DNA of 64,000 bases from Sphingomonas sp. HMP6 (GTDB lineage Bacteria > Pseudomonadota > Alphaproteobacteria > Sphingomonadales > Sphingomonadaceae), in NCBI RefSeq assembly GCF_013374095.1, contig NZ_AP022672.1, positions 1,053,501 to 1,117,500 of the forward strand. Direction: 5' to 3'. Below, piece after piece: positions 35,174 through 45,474 of the stretch (positions are counted from its first letter, which is position 1; each line of letters begins with the position of its first letter). The notes under the pieces are model-generated. The model saw nothing but the letters and a program-made list of their open reading frames with translations, was not told the DNA's origin and ran no database searches. The position numbers and the translations under genes were made by a program.

Positions 35174-35343
35174 GTTCTGTATTGGCTTTGAGCTAACCCA
35201 CACGGACATGGGCGGGCAGAAGATAGCCTAGTAAGGTAGGATAATCGGCGTAAAAGCGGGACTTTACTGGCCTGTAACGATCCTCTACGGACGCGTGCGG
35301 GCATCGAAGCTCTGCGGACACTCTCTCCGCCAAAACGACCAGC

Positions 35344-35670
35344 CTATTCGAGCTCGGCGTTCGCGCCCACGAGCTTCGCGAAGGCCGCATCGTCGAGCGG
35401 ATATTCGAACTGGCAACCGGCTTCGAAATCGTCGGCCCAGACGATCGTCGCCATGACATGACCCAGCCGGGGCAAGGTCAGCCAGATCGACGCGCCCTTC
35501 TCCAGCGGCGAATAGGTGTGGAGTCTGGCGCCGTGCAGCGACACGTTGGTCACCTTGCACAAGGCGCGATCGAGCCCGCCCCTGCCCAGCTTCGCGTCGA
35601 GCGAAGTCGGCGTGCGCCGACTGCGGCGACGATCGGGTTTGGGAGCGGGTTCGAATTCAGCGGCGATCAT
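35344..35670 (-). CDS. PilZ domain protein
   Basis: A 108-residue single PilZ domain. The c-di-GMP motifs are recognisable as the basic cluster DRRRSRRTP and the NVSLHGARL (N/DxSxxG) motif, with a beta-barrel around them. ATG 35670 is chosen because GGGAAGGGA precedes it. It would bind cyclic di-GMP and affect motility or envelope functions. It marks the return to core genome after the integrase. Confidence 0.87.
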   Translation of the reverse strand: MIAAEFEPAPKPDRRRSRRTPTSLDAKLGRGGLDRALCKVTNVSLHGARLHTYSPLEKGASIWLTLPRLGHVMATIVWADDFEAGCQFEYPLDDAAFAKLVGANAELE

Positions 35671-35752
35671 GGGATATCCCTTCCCGCGCATCTCGCGAGA
35701 AGGAAATCCTAGGCCGCTATCGCTAACGCGCCGTTAACGACGCGCGAGATGC

Positions 35753-35986
35753 TTACTTCTTGCCGATCGACGACATTGCGCCGAAACGCTTGTTGAAGCG
35801 TGCGACCTGACCGCCAGCATCGAGCATCGTGCCACGCCCGCCGGTCCAAGCCGGATGCGCCAGCGGATCGATGTCGAGCGTCATGAGATCGCCTTCCTTG
35901 CCCCACGTGGTGCGGGTCTGGAACTGCGTGCCGTCGGTCATCTGCACCGTGATGGTGTGATAATCGGGGTGAATGCCTTTTTTCAC
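35753..35986 (-). CDS. rpmE: 50S ribosomal protein L31
   Basis: A 77-residue ribosomal protein L31: [25 protein letters not shown] and FNKRFG. It lacks the CxxC zinc pair, so it is of the zinc-free type. GTG 35986 is the start, with CGGAGAA upstream. It lies 92 bases beyond fabZ and is read in the same direction as the envelope operon. Confidence 0.95.
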   Translation of the reverse strand: MKKGIHPDYHTITVQMTDGTQFQTRTTWGKEGDLMTLDIDPLAHPAWTGGRGTMLDAGGQVARFNKRFGAMSSIGKK

Positions 35987-36077
35987 GTCTAATTCTCCGA
36001 AAAGCCGCTGGTTACCGACCAGCAGCGAAGGCGCGGCCCTTATCAGAGGGCCGCGCATCACGCAACTCTTGTCCGTC

Positions 36078-36557
36078 TCAACCCGCCTTGGGCGGATCGG
36101 CGATCATCGCGGTAAAGTTCGCCTCGGCGGCGAGTTGATCGTCGATCGTGGCGCGCCCAGCAAATTTGCAGACGCTAGAACGCTTCTGCACGAATTCGAC
36201 CTCAAGCTTCAGCAGCACGCCAGGCTCGACCGGCTTGCGGAACTTCGCCCCGTCGATCGCCATGAAGTAGACGAGCTTGCCGGAACCCGCGAGCCCGAGC
36301 GATTCGACCGCCAGGATTCCCGCCGCCTGCGCCATCGCCTCGACGATCAGCACGCCGGGCATGATCGGACGCCCCGGGAAATGCCCTTGGAAAAACTGCT
36401 CGTTGATCGTCACCGCCTTGATCGCAGTGATCGACCGGTCGAGGATAAGTTCCTCGACCCGGTCGACCAACAGCATCGGATAGCGATGCGGCAGCGCCGC
36501 CATGACCCGCCCGATATCGAGCGGGCCAAGCGCGCCACGGTCCTCAGTCTCGCTCAC
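36078..36557 (-). CDS. fabZ: 3-hydroxyacyl-ACP dehydratase FabZ
   Basis: A 159-residue hot-dog fold dehydratase: [16 protein letters not shown], then the catalytic His motif [16 protein letters not shown] and Glu in [10 protein letters not shown]. It dehydrates 3-hydroxyacyl-ACP in fatty acid synthesis. GTG 36557 is the likely start, ten bases after ompH. In most Gram-negatives lpxD sits between skp/ompH and fabZ, and lpxA follows; neither is present here. Confidence 0.94.
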   Translation of the reverse strand: MSETEDRGALGPLDIGRVMAALPHRYPMLLVDRVEELILDRSITAIKAVTINEQFFQGHFPGRPIMPGVLIVEAMAQAAGILAVESLGLAGSGKLVYFMAIDGAKFRKPVEPGVLLKLEVEFVQKRSSVCKFAGRATIDDQLAAEANFTAMIADPPKAG

Positions 36558-36567
36558 CAGCGACGGC

Positions 36568-37308
36568 TCAGCGGCCAACGGGTGGCTTGGCAGGCGCAGG
36601 CTTAGCGCCCGGTGCAGCCGGCGCGCCGCCAGCAGCCTGTGCCTGCGCACGACGCACAGCCGCCAGATAGACGAGCTGCTGGAATTGCTGCTGCAACTGC
36701 AGCGTCTGCTGGCTCGGCTGATAGCCGGCTGGCGGGGTGACCGGCACGGTCGGCGCCGCGGCATCCAGCGCCGCTCGGATGTCGTTGGTCACATCGACCG
36801 CAGGCGCGTTAAATTGAACCGTGCCGGCCGACAGCAACAGGCTGATCTTCTTGGCATCGACGACGGTCTTCACCGCAGCCGAATAGCGCTGCGAAATCTG
36901 CTCGATCGCGTAGGCCTGCGCGAGCGTTGCCGGCCCGCTCAGGCGTGTCGCGTCGGCCTGTCCAGCCTTCTGCGCGGCTTCGAGCTTGGCGAGGATCGGA
37001 CTGTTAGAACGCTGCGCCGCAGCGATCTCATCATCCGACAGACGCTTGTCCTTGTTCAGGTCGAGCGGCGCGCCGATCGTTGCAAGCTCGGCCTGCAAAG
37101 CGGTCTGGCGAGCGTTGGCCTGGTCCAACTGCGTCTTGTAGGTCGTGCCGATCGTCTGATTGGCGGCATCAAGCGCCTTTGCGGTCAGGATCACGGTTTC
37201 CGGATCGGAAATCGCCACGCCGCCGACCTGTGCCTGGGCCGTGCCCGCGATCAGAAAAGCGGGCGCAATCACTGCACAGCCGAGCAGGAATGTCTGATAC
37301 GTCTTCAT
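36568..37308 (-). CDS. ompH: OmpH/Skp family periplasmic chaperone
   Basis: A 246-residue OmpH-family protein with a signal peptide ([20 protein letters not shown]). A helical domain follows ([34 protein letters not shown]), with a Gln-rich helix ([19 protein letters not shown]) and a Pro/Ala-rich tail. Skp-type chaperones hold unfolded outer-membrane proteins for BamA. Its ATG overlaps the bamA stop by one base (TAATG), so translation is coupled. Confidence 0.88.
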   Translation of the reverse strand: MKTYQTFLLGCAVIAPAFLIAGTAQAQVGGVAISDPETVILTAKALDAANQTIGTTYKTQLDQANARQTALQAELATIGAPLDLNKDKRLSDDEIAAAQRSNSPILAKLEAAQKAGQADATRLSGPATLAQAYAIEQISQRYSAAVKTVVDAKKISLLLSAGTVQFNAPAVDVTNDIRAALDAAAPTVPVTPPAGYQPSQQTLQLQQQFQQLVYLAAVRRAQAQAAGGAPAAPGAKPAPAKPPVGR

Positions 37309-40082
37309 TAGAACTGTGTCCCTACGTTGAAAGTGAGAAGTTTGGTGTCGTCGCCTTTGTCCTTGAGCAAGGCATAGGCAAGATCGATGCGCAACGGCCC
37401 GAATGGCGAGTTCCAGTTGACGCCGCCACCGACCGAAATGCGCGGCCGCGGCGAATCACCGGCAAAGCGCTCGAGGAACGGCGCGGTCGAATTTGTATAG
37501 ACTGTGTTGACCGAAGTGCCGACGCAAGACCCACCGACCGTGGAGGCGTAGCCGACCGGGCAGGTTGTTATCTGACCCGGGTTGGTCGCGTCGATGTTAG
37601 GCACGGTGTAGAAGGGCTGGCCGTTGCTTGCGAGGACCGGGGTCACCAGCGGCTGGACGACGCCGTTAATGGTCGGGAAGCAGTTGGCGGTGGTGGTACC
37701 CGAACAGATTCCGATCGTGGGCAGCGGACGAGTGATGCCGAACAGCGCACCCGCCTGAACATAGATCGATGGCCGCAAGCCCAATTCGCGCGCGCCCGAT
37801 GGCAGCGGAATTTCCAGCTCGAGTTTGCTGAGATAATAGGCCCGCCCGCCCAACGCGTCGTCAACGAACTGGTTTCGGTCCGTGAGCAGCGTCTGGTTCC
37901 CGGCCGCGTCGGTCGTATAATTGATGCGCTGGACGCGCGGGCCGACGCCGCGGATGTCGAACCCGCGGAAATCTGGCTCGCCGAGGTAGAAACGGTCGGT
38001 AATACGAACCTTGTCGACCCCGACGCCGCGGCTCTTCTCCAGCGAGCGGATATAGCCACCTTCAACGTTCAGCGACGCAATGAAGCCGCTCCCGATATTG
38101 ACGAATTTCGACCCTTCGAACTTGGTGCGGATATATTTCACGTCGCCGCCAAGACCGGCGAAATCCTGGCTGACGATCGCGCGCTGTCCAGCCGTCGGAC
38201 GAAGACGGCTGTTAAGGCTGTCATAGATAAGCGAGTAACCAACCGATGACGTCACGCGGTTGCCGATTGCGTCGCACAAATAGCGCCCGGCCTTGATTGG
38301 GTCGCACGAGAGCACGCCGCTGACCGGATCCGGCGAGAAATAGGAGTTCTGGTCGAGGCCAACCTGATCGTAAGACAGGCCATACCGCGCGGCCAATTGG
38401 ACATATTCGGTCAGCGGCACGCCCGAGCGAATCTGGAACCCGGTCGATACCTGGCTATACGTCGTTTGGCGCTGATTACCGACAAAGTTGAACGCGTTGT
38501 AATCACGCCGGAAAATGTCACCGCCGATCGCGATGTTCTTGTCGAAGAGATAAGGTTCGGTGAAGCCCAGTTCGACCGACTTGGAATATGTCGAATAATT
38601 CACGCTCGCACGCAATTCCTGGCCCTTGCCGCGGAAGTTGCGCTGCCGGATCGAAGCCTGGATGATGAATCGCTCGAGGCTCGAAAAGCCTGCCGATAGC
38701 GATAGCTCACCGGTCGATTTTTCCTCAACGTCGGCGGTCAACACGACGCGATCTGGCGCCGACCCTTGCGTCTGCTTGATCTCGAACTTGTCCTGGAAGA
38801 AGCCCAGCGAGTTAATGCGGTCCTGCGAGCGCTTGACCTGGAAGCTGTTGAACGCATCGCCTTCTGCCAGGCGGATTTCGCGGCGGATCACCTTGTCCTG
38901 CGTCTGGGTGTTGCCGTTGACGTCGATCCGCTCGATGTACGACCGCTTCGCTTCGGCGATGTGGAAGTTGAGTCCCATCGTCAGCGTTTCTTTGTCACGC
39001 GCATAGTCCGGGTTAACGTCCGTAAACGCATAGCCAAACAGGCCGGCAGCTTCGCTCAGCGAATCGATCGAGGTCTCGACCCTCTTAGCATCGTACCAAT
39101 CGCCCTTCTTGATACCCAGGTTGGCCGCGAGCCGCTTATTGTCGAAATCGCGAATGTCGCTGTCGACGGTCACGTCACCAAATTTGTAGCGATCCCCTTC
39201 TTCCACCACATAGGTGATGATGAAGTCCTTTTTGTCGGGTGTCAGCTCCGCGACCGCCGAGGTCACACGGAAATCGGCATATCCCTCGGTCAGATAGAAT
39301 TGCCGCAACTTCTGCTGGTCGTACGCCAGACGGTCCTGATCGTAGCTGGTGTTCGAGCTGAGCAAGGTGGTCAGGCGCGCTTGCTTGGTCGCCATCTGCT
39401 CGCGCAGCTTGTTGTCGGAATAGACCGTGTTGCCGAGAATGTTGATCTGGCGGACCTTGGACTTCGGTCCCTCCGAAACTTCGAAAATGACGTCGACGCG
39501 ATTCTGGTCGAGGTTGACCATCTTCGGTTCGACCACAGCGGCAAAGCGGCCCTGACGGCGATAGAGCTCGACGATCCGCGCAACATCCTGGCGGACGGCG
39601 GTACGTGTGAAGATCTGGCGGGGGGCGAGTTTCACCTCCTTCTTGATCTTATCTTCCTTCAGGCGCTTGTTGCCCTCGAAGATCACGCGGTTGATGACCG
39701 GATTCTCGCGCACACGCAGGATGATGTCGCCGCTTTCGACGCCGCTGATCGTTACGTCTGCGAAGAGATCGCTTGCGATCAGATCCTTGAGCGCCTGATC
39801 GAGCGTCTCGTTGGTATAGGCCTGACCGCTGCGCAGCTTGGTATAGGACAGCACCGTCTCGGGTTCGAGCCGCTGCGATCCCTCGACGCGCAGTGTCTTG
39901 ATCGTGCGGGTAACGGGGGCAGCGACCGGAGCCGGAGCGGGGGCCGGCGCCTGCGCGGCGGGAGCGGTCGGTTGACCGGTGGTCTGCGCGAACGCAGCCA
40001 CGGGCAGGCCTGCCAGCATCGAGCCGGTAAGCAGCGCGGCGGTGGCCCGCGCTCCGAAATTCGAAACCTTGATCGCTGTCAC
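37308..40082 (-). CDS. bamA: Outer membrane protein assembly factor BamA
   Basis: About 924 residues: a signal peptide ending AFAQ, a Pro/Ala-rich linker, five POTRA domains (about 65-440; e.g. IKTLRVEGSQRLEPETVL and VIFEGNKRLKEDKI) and a 16-strand Omp85 barrel with the RGF-type loop (EPDFRGFDIRGVGPR) and terminal Phe (FNVGTQF). GTG 40082 is preferred because GGGGTGGGA precedes it. It is the core of the outer-membrane protein insertase, placed between rseP and ompH as in other proteobacteria. A Cys-containing loop near residue 810-860 looks lineage-specific. Confidence 0.96.
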   Translation of the reverse strand: MTAIKVSNFGARATAALLTGSMLAGLPVAAFAQTTGQPTAPAAQAPAPAPAPVAAPVTRTIKTLRVEGSQRLEPETVLSYTKLRSGQAYTNETLDQALKDLIASDLFADVTISGVESGDIILRVRENPVINRVIFEGNKRLKEDKIKKEVKLAPRQIFTRTAVRQDVARIVELYRRQGRFAAVVEPKMVNLDQNRVDVIFEVSEGPKSKVRQINILGNTVYSDNKLREQMATKQARLTTLLSSNTSYDQDRLAYDQQKLRQFYLTEGYADFRVTSAVAELTPDKKDFIITYVVEEGDRYKFGDVTVDSDIRDFDNKRLAANLGIKKGDWYDAKRVETSIDSLSEAAGLFGYAFTDVNPDYARDKETLTMGLNFHIAEAKRSYIERIDVNGNTQTQDKVIRREIRLAEGDAFNSFQVKRSQDRINSLGFFQDKFEIKQTQGSAPDRVVLTADVEEKSTGELSLSAGFSSLERFIIQASIRQRNFRGKGQELRASVNYSTYSKSVELGFTEPYLFDKNIAIGGDIFRRDYNAFNFVGNQRQTTYSQVSTGFQIRSGVPLTEYVQLAARYGLSYDQVGLDQNSYFSPDPVSGVLSCDPIKAGRYLCDAIGNRVTSSVGYSLIYDSLNSRLRPTAGQRAIVSQDFAGLGGDVKYIRTKFEGSKFVNIGSGFIASLNVEGGYIRSLEKSRGVGVDKVRITDRFYLGEPDFRGFDIRGVGPRVQRINYTTDAAGNQTLLTDRNQFVDDALGGRAYYLSKLELEIPLPSGARELGLRPSIYVQAGALFGITRPLPTIGICSGTTTANCFPTINGVVQPLVTPVLASNGQPFYTVPNIDATNPGQITTCPVGYASTVGGSCVGTSVNTVYTNSTAPFLERFAGDSPRPRISVGGGVNWNSPFGPLRIDLAYALLKDKGDDTKLLTFNVGTQF

Positions 40083-40149
40083 ATCCCACCCCAAGTCGGA
40101 GAAAATTCCGCGTGGCCGAAAACTATTGGCCCGCCCTGCCTTACCTGCG

Positions 40150-41283
40150 TCAACCGATCAACCCGCGCAGGGTCGTCCATAGGCCAAACGCGCCGAGATC
40201 GTTGAACGTCACCGTCACCATCAGCGCTAAGATCGCCGCCAAACCGCCGCGGAACGCCCATTCCTGGACATGCGGCGGTACGGGCCTGCGCCGGATCGCC
40301 TCGATCGCATAGAAAAAGAGGTGACCGCCATCCAGCAGTGGGACTGGCAACAGGTTGATGAATCCCAGATTAATCGAAATCATCGCGATGAACCAAATGA
40401 GGTAGGGCGTGCCCAAACTCAGCGTTTCGCCCGACATCTTGGCGATCCGTAGCGGCCCGCCCAGTTCCTCGACCGACCGCCGGCCAGAAATAATCTGGCC
40501 GAGCCCGTCGACCGTACCTTGCAACGCCTCAACCGTCGCCCGCACGCCGGCCGCCGGTGCCTCGATCAGGCCGACTTTGCGCAGCGCGGGCGCGCCCGGG
40601 GAGATCCCAAGGCGACCGATTTTGGATTCGTTGCCGAAGCGGTCCTTCTGCGTCAGCGCACCGATCGTCACATCGATCTGCACCGGCTGTCCGTTCCGCA
40701 GCAGCGATACCGCGACCCGCTCGTTCGGGCGCATGAGGGTGAAGCTCGCGAGATCGGAAAAGGTCGCGACATCGCGACCGCCAAGGGACGTTATCCGATC
40801 ACCGGGCTGAAGCCCCGCCACTGCCGCGGCGCTGCCCGGCTGAACACCGCCGATCGTGGCGGGCGTGGCGTCCACGCCGTACGCCATCGCCATTCCGCCC
40901 AGTACGACGATCGCGATCATAAAGTTCATCACCGGTCCCGCCGCGACAACGATCGCGCGCTGCCACACCGGGCGCCCCTGCAGGCTGCGCGCGCGCTCCT
41001 CGGGCGGCAATTCCAGCCACGCCGGATCGGGCACGCTTGCGGGGTTCAGGTCACCAGCGAATTTCACATAGCCGCCGAGCGGCAAGGCGCTGAATTTCCA
41101 CCGTGTGCCGCTTTTGTCGGTCCAGCCGAACACTTCCGGGCCGAAGCCGATCGAAAACGCATCGATCTTCACGCCGAACCAGCGGCCGGCAAGATAATGA
41201 CCCATCTCATGCAAGAAGATGAGCGGCCCGATCACCAGCGCGAACGCCAGGATCGTCAGAAATAGGCCGGGGGATTGGCTCAA
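40150..41283 (-). CDS. rseP: RIP metalloprotease RseP
   Basis: A 377-residue site-2 protease. The zinc motif HEMGH lies in the first membrane helix (residues 25-29), a PDZ domain covers about 115-200 (IGGVQPGSAAAVAGLQPGDR) and the second catalytic motif LLDGGHLFFYA is near residue 320. Four membrane helices are expected. It cleaves membrane-bound anti-sigma factors in envelope stress. The TTG start overlaps the dxr stop. Confidence 0.94.
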   Translation of the reverse strand: MSQSPGLFLTILAFALVIGPLIFLHEMGHYLAGRWFGVKIDAFSIGFGPEVFGWTDKSGTRWKFSALPLGGYVKFAGDLNPASVPDPAWLELPPEERARSLQGRPVWQRAIVVAAGPVMNFMIAIVVLGGMAMAYGVDATPATIGGVQPGSAAAVAGLQPGDRITSLGGRDVATFSDLASFTLMRPNERVAVSLLRNGQPVQIDVTIGALTQKDRFGNESKIGRLGISPGAPALRKVGLIEAPAAGVRATVEALQGTVDGLGQIISGRRSVEELGGPLRIAKMSGETLSLGTPYLIWFIAMISINLGFINLLPVPLLDGGHLFFYAIEAIRRRPVPPHVQEWAFRGGLAAILALMVTVTFNDLGAFGLWTTLRGLIG

Positions 41284-42461
41284 GCGACGGTATCCTTCAA
41301 AAACGCCCCGTTGCGAACCGCGATCTGCCGCTGCGCATGCTCCCGCGCTTCGGTATCGACCGCAAGGACATCGCCCAATGTCCCCGGCGCGGCCGGATCG
41401 TATGCCGACAGCGTATCTTCGACGATTGCGGCAATTTCGAGGAAGCCGATCTGACCTGCGAGAAAAGCTGCGACGGCGATCTCATTCGCAGCGTTCAGAA
41501 TTGCCGGTCGCGCGCCCCCTGCATTGAGGGCATCGCGCGTCAACCGGATCGCGGGGAAGCGCACCGGATCGGGTGCCTCGAAGTCGAGCCGACCGACCGC
41601 GACCAGATCGAGCGGGGCCATCGGCGTCGCCATCCGGTCGGGCCAGGCGAGACACGAGGCGATCGGCACGCGCATGTCGGGCGGCCCCAATTGCGCGAGC
41701 GTCGACCCATCGACATATTCGACCAGCGAATGGATGACCGATTGCGGGTGGATGACGATTTCGATTGCGTCATGCGCGACCGGAAACAGCCGCGCCGCCT
41801 CGATCAGTTCGAGCCCCTTGTTGAACAACGTTGCCGAATCGACCGAAATCTTCGCGCCCATCGACCAGTTCGGGTGCGCGACCGCGCGATCGGCCTTCAT
41901 CCCGCGCATTTCCTCGGTCGAGAACGTGCGGAACGGCCCGCCGCTGCACGTGAGGATGATGCGGCGCACACGTTCCGGCCGGCTCGCGTCGAAGCATTGG
42001 AAAATCGCATTATGCTCCGAATCGGCCGGCAGCAGCGTCGCGCCCGACGCCCGCGCCGCCGCCAGTACGACTTCTCCGGCCGAAACCAGCGGTTCCTTGT
42101 TTGCGATGATGACGGTTTTGCCACCCGCAATCGCCGCCATCGTCGGTTCCAACCCGGTGCATCCGACAATCGCCGCCATCGTGATGTCCGCATTGAGGCT
42201 CGCGGCCTCGATCACGGCCGCGCGCCCGCCAGCGCACCGGGTGGCGGTGCCGGCAAGCGCCGCTTGCAGCGCGGCCAGACAGCTTTCGTCGGCTACCACC
42301 GCCAGCTTTGCGCGGGTCCGGATCGCCGCCGCGGCGAGGCGCGCGACATCGCAGTTTGCCGTCAGCGCGAGAACCTCAAACCGGTCCGGCTCGCGCTCGA
42401 CCAGGTCGAGCGTCGATGTGCCGATCGAACCCGTCGCCCCCAAAATTGTAATCGACTTCAT
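41280..42461 (-). CDS. dxr: 1-deoxy-D-xylulose 5-phosphate reductoisomerase
   Basis: A 393-residue Dxr: NADPH motif ITILGATGSIGTSTLDL, VIIANKEPLVSAGE, LPADSEHNAIFQC and metal/substrate motif MGAKISVDSATLFNKGLELIE. It makes 2-C-methyl-D-erythritol 4-phosphate in isoprenoid synthesis, feeding the neighbouring uppS. The frame is open far upstream across cdsA, but the protein begins at ATG 42461. Confidence 0.96.
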   Translation of the reverse strand: MKSITILGATGSIGTSTLDLVEREPDRFEVLALTANCDVARLAAAAIRTRAKLAVVADESCLAALQAALAGTATRCAGGRAAVIEAASLNADITMAAIVGCTGLEPTMAAIAGGKTVIIANKEPLVSAGEVVLAAARASGATLLPADSEHNAIFQCFDASRPERVRRIILTCSGGPFRTFSTEEMRGMKADRAVAHPNWSMGAKISVDSATLFNKGLELIEAARLFPVAHDAIEIVIHPQSVIHSLVEYVDGSTLAQLGPPDMRVPIASCLAWPDRMATPMAPLDLVAVGRLDFEAPDPVRFPAIRLTRDALNAGGARPAILNAANEIAVAAFLAGQIGFLEIAAIVEDTLSAYDPAAPGTLGDVLAVDTEAREHAQRQIAVRNGAFLKDTVA

Positions 42462-42472
42462 CGGAACTGTCT

Positions 42473-43273
42473 TCACCACCAATAGAATTTTGGCAACAGC
42501 ACCAGCAAAGCCGCGACTGGTGCGACCGGCACCAGCCCGTCGAGCCGGTCGAGCACACCGCCATGCCCCGGCAACACTGTCCCGCTGTCCTTGACCCCGG
42601 CTTGCCGCTTCAGCCAGCTTTCGTACAAATCGCCGCCTTGCGCCAGCACCGCGAGCGCTGGAGTCGCCAGCGTCAGGCGCAAAGCCAGGCCGAAGCGATA
42701 GTGCATGAACGCGGCGAACAGGCTGGCCAGCAACACGCCGCCTGCCAGGCCTGCCCAGGTCTTGTTCGGGCTGACCGACGGCGCAAGCTTTGGCCCGCCG
42801 ATCAGACGCCCGGCGGCATAGGCCCCGATATCGCACGCCCATACCAAGGCGAGCGCCCAGATCGTGAAGACGATCCCCTCTTCCTGCCGCCGGAGCAGCA
42901 GCAACGCCATGATCGGCAGCCCGACATAGAAAATCCCGCGCGCAAGGCCGCTCAGCCGGGTCGTGATGACGACGAAGAAGGCAGCGCCCGCCAACAAGCC
43001 GAGCGCGAAGAAGCCCGGACCTACGCCCAGCATCGGCATCATTGCCGCCAGCGGGACCGACAGCGCATATTGCGACAGTCGCTTCGTGGACGCCGGGGTC
43101 GCGTGCAGGTCGGCCCACTCGCCCATCATCACGATTCCGAGCACCACGCACAACATCCAGAACGGAATACCGCCGAACCACACCGCCGCCAGCGCAACCG
43201 CGATCAACGCGATCCCGACCAGCACACGCAGCATCAGATTGGACATACCTTTTGGCGGCAATGGCGAGATCAC
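42473..43273 (-). CDS. cdsA: Phosphatidate cytidylyltransferase
   Basis: A 266-residue membrane enzyme with about seven helices. The CDS signature is near the C-terminus (SVSPNKTWAGLAGG, then KDSGTVLPGHGGVLDRLDGL). It makes CDP-diacylglycerol, the substrate of PssA at 47765. The GTG at 43273 overlaps the uppS stop as GTGA; ATG 43246 is an alternative. Confidence 0.94.
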   Translation of the reverse strand: MISPLPPKGMSNLMLRVLVGIALIAVALAAVWFGGIPFWMLCVVLGIVMMGEWADLHATPASTKRLSQYALSVPLAAMMPMLGVGPGFFALGLLAGAAFFVVITTRLSGLARGIFYVGLPIMALLLLRRQEEGIVFTIWALALVWACDIGAYAAGRLIGGPKLAPSVSPNKTWAGLAGGVLLASLFAAFMHYRFGLALRLTLATPALAVLAQGGDLYESWLKRQAGVKDSGTVLPGHGGVLDRLDGLVPVAPVAALLVLLPKFYWW

Positions 43274-44025
43274 AGACCGCCGAACCGCCGTTGTCGTTGC
43301 CCAAAGGCCGCGATCGCTTGCGCCAGCGTATCGCTGTCGAATTCAGGCCACAGCGTATCGACGAACAGCAATTCGGCATAGGCTGCCTGCCACAACAGGA
43401 AATTGGATAGCCGAACCTCACCCGAGGTGCGGATGAGCAAATCCAGCGGGGGCAAATCGCGCGTTTCCAGCTCACTCTCAAACAAGGCCGCGTCGATCGT
43501 CGCCGGATCGAGCACCCCGTCGCGCGCGCGTTCGGCCATCCGTCGCGCCACCGCCGCAATCTCTGCCTGCGCACCATAGTTGAGCGCAATCACCAGGATA
43601 GGCCCGTCATTCACGGCAGTACGCGCGACCGCATTATCGATCAACTCGACCAGATCGGGGCTGAAACGGCGGTAGTCCCCAATGATGCGCAACTGAACGT
43701 TGTCGCGCACCAATTCGTCGAGATCACTCCGGATGAACAGCCGCAGCAACCCCATCAGGTCGCTCACCTCTTCCTCGGGTCGCCGCCAATTCTCGCTCGA
43801 AAAAGCATAGAGCGTCAGCGCCTCGATCCCGAGCGCGCGGGCTGCTCGCGCGACGCGCCGGACGGCTTCTATTCCCTGGCGGTGACCAGCAAGGCGCGGC
43901 AAATGGCGCTTTTTCGCCCAGCGTCCATTACCATCCATGATGATCGCGACATGGCGCGGGAGCGGTTGGGCCCCGCACGCTGTCGCAATCACCGGATCGG
44001 CGACCGGGGCGGCAAACGGCCTCAC
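43270..44025 (-). CDS. uppS: Isoprenyl transferase / undecaprenyl diphosphate synthase
   Basis: A 251-residue cis-prenyltransferase: [16 protein letters not shown] with the catalytic Asp, [13 protein letters not shown], and [16 protein letters not shown] for diphosphate binding. It makes the lipid carrier for peptidoglycan. The GTG start overlaps the frr stop as GTGA. Confidence 0.95.
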   Translation of the reverse strand: MRPFAAPVADPVIATACGAQPLPRHVAIIMDGNGRWAKKRHLPRLAGHRQGIEAVRRVARAARALGIEALTLYAFSSENWRRPEEEVSDLMGLLRLFIRSDLDELVRDNVQLRIIGDYRRFSPDLVELIDNAVARTAVNDGPILVIALNYGAQAEIAAVARRMAERARDGVLDPATIDAALFESELETRDLPPLDLLIRTSGEVRLSNFLLWQAAYAELLFVDTLWPEFDSDTLAQAIAAFGQRQRRFGGL

Positions 44026-44579
44026 TTGCCGAGGATTTCCTTTTCCTTGGCGCTCGCAGCGGCATCGATCTCGCCGATCGTCTTGTCGGTCAGCTTCTGG
44101 ACTTCGGTTTCGAGCTTCTTGCGCTCATCCTCGCCGAACAGGCCCTTTTTCTCGTCGATCTTGAGCGAATCCATCCCGTCGCGGCGCACGTTGCGTGCCG
44201 CGATGCGGGCTTCCTCGGCATATTTGCCGGCGAGCTTGGCCAGTTCCTTGCGGCGCTCCTCGGTCAGATCGGGGATCGGCAGACGCAGCGTCGTACCGTC
44301 GACGATCGGGTTGAGGCCAAGCCCAGCCGAACGGATAGCCTTGTCGCACGGGCCGACATTGCTCTTGTCCCACACCTGCACCGACAGCATGCGCGGCTCG
44401 GGCGCCGATACGGTCGCGACCTGGTTGAGCGGCATTTGCGCGCCGTACACCTCGACCGTCACCGGATCGAGCAACGAGATCGAGGCGCGACCGGTGCGCA
44501 AGCCCTGGAGATCGCCCTTCAGCGCCTCCACACTGCCTGCCATACGGCGTTCGAGATCGGCCTTTTCGTAAGCGGCCAT
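44022..44579 (-). CDS. frr: Ribosome recycling factor
   Basis: A 185-residue [54 protein letters not shown] and [20 protein letters not shown]. It splits post-termination ribosomes with EF-G. It lies two bases after pyrH. Confidence 0.96.
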   Translation of the reverse strand: MAAYEKADLERRMAGSVEALKGDLQGLRTGRASISLLDPVTVEVYGAQMPLNQVATVSAPEPRMLSVQVWDKSNVGPCDKAIRSAGLGLNPIVDGTTLRLPIPDLTEERRKELAKLAGKYAEEARIAARNVRRDGMDSLKIDEKKGLFGEDERKKLETEVQKLTDKTIGEIDAAASAKEKEILGK

Positions 44580-44581
44580 GT

Positions 44582-45310
44582 TCAGTCTCCTGTGCTGTGC
44601 TGGACGGTCGTCGAAACGCCCTCACCCCGCAAAACCGCGGCAAGATTGCCGGATTCGCGGATGTTGAACACGACGATTGGGATATTGTTGTCGCGGCACA
44701 AGGCGATCGCACTTGCATCCATCACCTTGAGGTCCTGCGCGAGGACAGTGCCGTAACTGACGGTGTCAAAACGCTTTGCCGTGGGGATTAGCTTCGGATC
44801 GGCATCATAGACACCATCGACCGAAGTGCCCTTGAACAACGCGTCGCACTTCATTTCCGCGGCCCGCAAAGCGGCACCGCTGTCGGTCGTGAAAAACGGG
44901 CTTCCGACGCCTGCGGCAAAGATCACGATACGCCCTTTTTCCAAATGCCGTTCGGCACGGCGGCGGATGAAGGGCTCGCAGACCGAGGCCATCGGGATGG
45001 CGGATTGCACGCGGGTCTCGACGCCGATCTGTTCGAGCGCGTTCTGCACCGCGAGCGCGTTCATCACGGTGGCGAGCATGCCCATATAATCGCCGGTCGC
45101 GCGGTCCATCCCGCGCGCCGCGCCGGAAATGCCGCGGAAAATGTTGCCGCCACCCACGACGACGCACAATTCATACCCTTGCGCCTTCACGTCAGCGATT
45201 TCGGCGGCGACGCGGGCGATAACATCGGGGTCGATCGACAGGCCAGAGCTGCCCATCAGGACTTCGCCCGATAATTTCAGTAGGATACGTTTGTAGCGGG
45301 GGTCGGTCAC
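44582..45310 (-). CDS. pyrH: UMP kinase
   Basis: A 242-residue amino-acid-kinase-fold UMP kinase: [44 protein letters not shown] and [11 protein letters not shown]. It phosphorylates UMP to UDP. It is separated from tsf by 164 bases containing a hairpin, so it may start a new transcript. Confidence 0.96.
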   Translation of the reverse strand: MTDPRYKRILLKLSGEVLMGSSGLSIDPDVIARVAAEIADVKAQGYELCVVVGGGNIFRGISGAARGMDRATGDYMGMLATVMNALAVQNALEQIGVETRVQSAIPMASVCEPFIRRRAERHLEKGRIVIFAAGVGSPFFTTDSGAALRAAEMKCDALFKGTSVDGVYDADPKLIPTAKRFDTVSYGTVLAQDLKVMDASAIALCRDNNIPIVVFNIRESGNLAAVLRGEGVSTTVQHSTGD

Positions 45311-45424
45311 AGGGATCCAAATTGCTGAAGGTGGGCGGCGGGGACCTTATCGGGCGCGTTCGCGGATTGGAAGCGTGGAAACCGTGCAGATCACGGTGCG
45401 CCGATGCGATACCTTCTTGATGCG

Positions 45425-45456
45425 ACAAGGGCCGCACCTCACGGCACGGCCCTTGT
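45425..45456 (-). terminator. Hairpin downstream of tsf
   Basis: ACAAGGGCCG and CGGCCCTTGT form a perfect 10-base stem with a 12-base loop, 18 bases past the tsf stop. No long T-run follows on the minus strand, so it may be a weak terminator or a processing and stability element between tsf and pyrH. Confidence 0.6.
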
Positions 45457-45474
45457 TCATTACGAGAGGGACGA

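Noticed and set aside
35143..35343. Search for a tRNA gene as the integrase attachment target
   Set aside because: No cloverleaf or CCA-type 3' end could be found next to the integrase.
38766..40205. 479-codon rightward frame opposite bamA
   Set aside because: Fully antisense to bamA and without domain motifs or ribosome-binding site.
42462..43589. Upstream extension of the dxr frame across cdsA
   Set aside because: Low-complexity Arg-rich translation overlapping the real cdsA and uppS frames; Dxr starts at 42461 with its NADPH motif.
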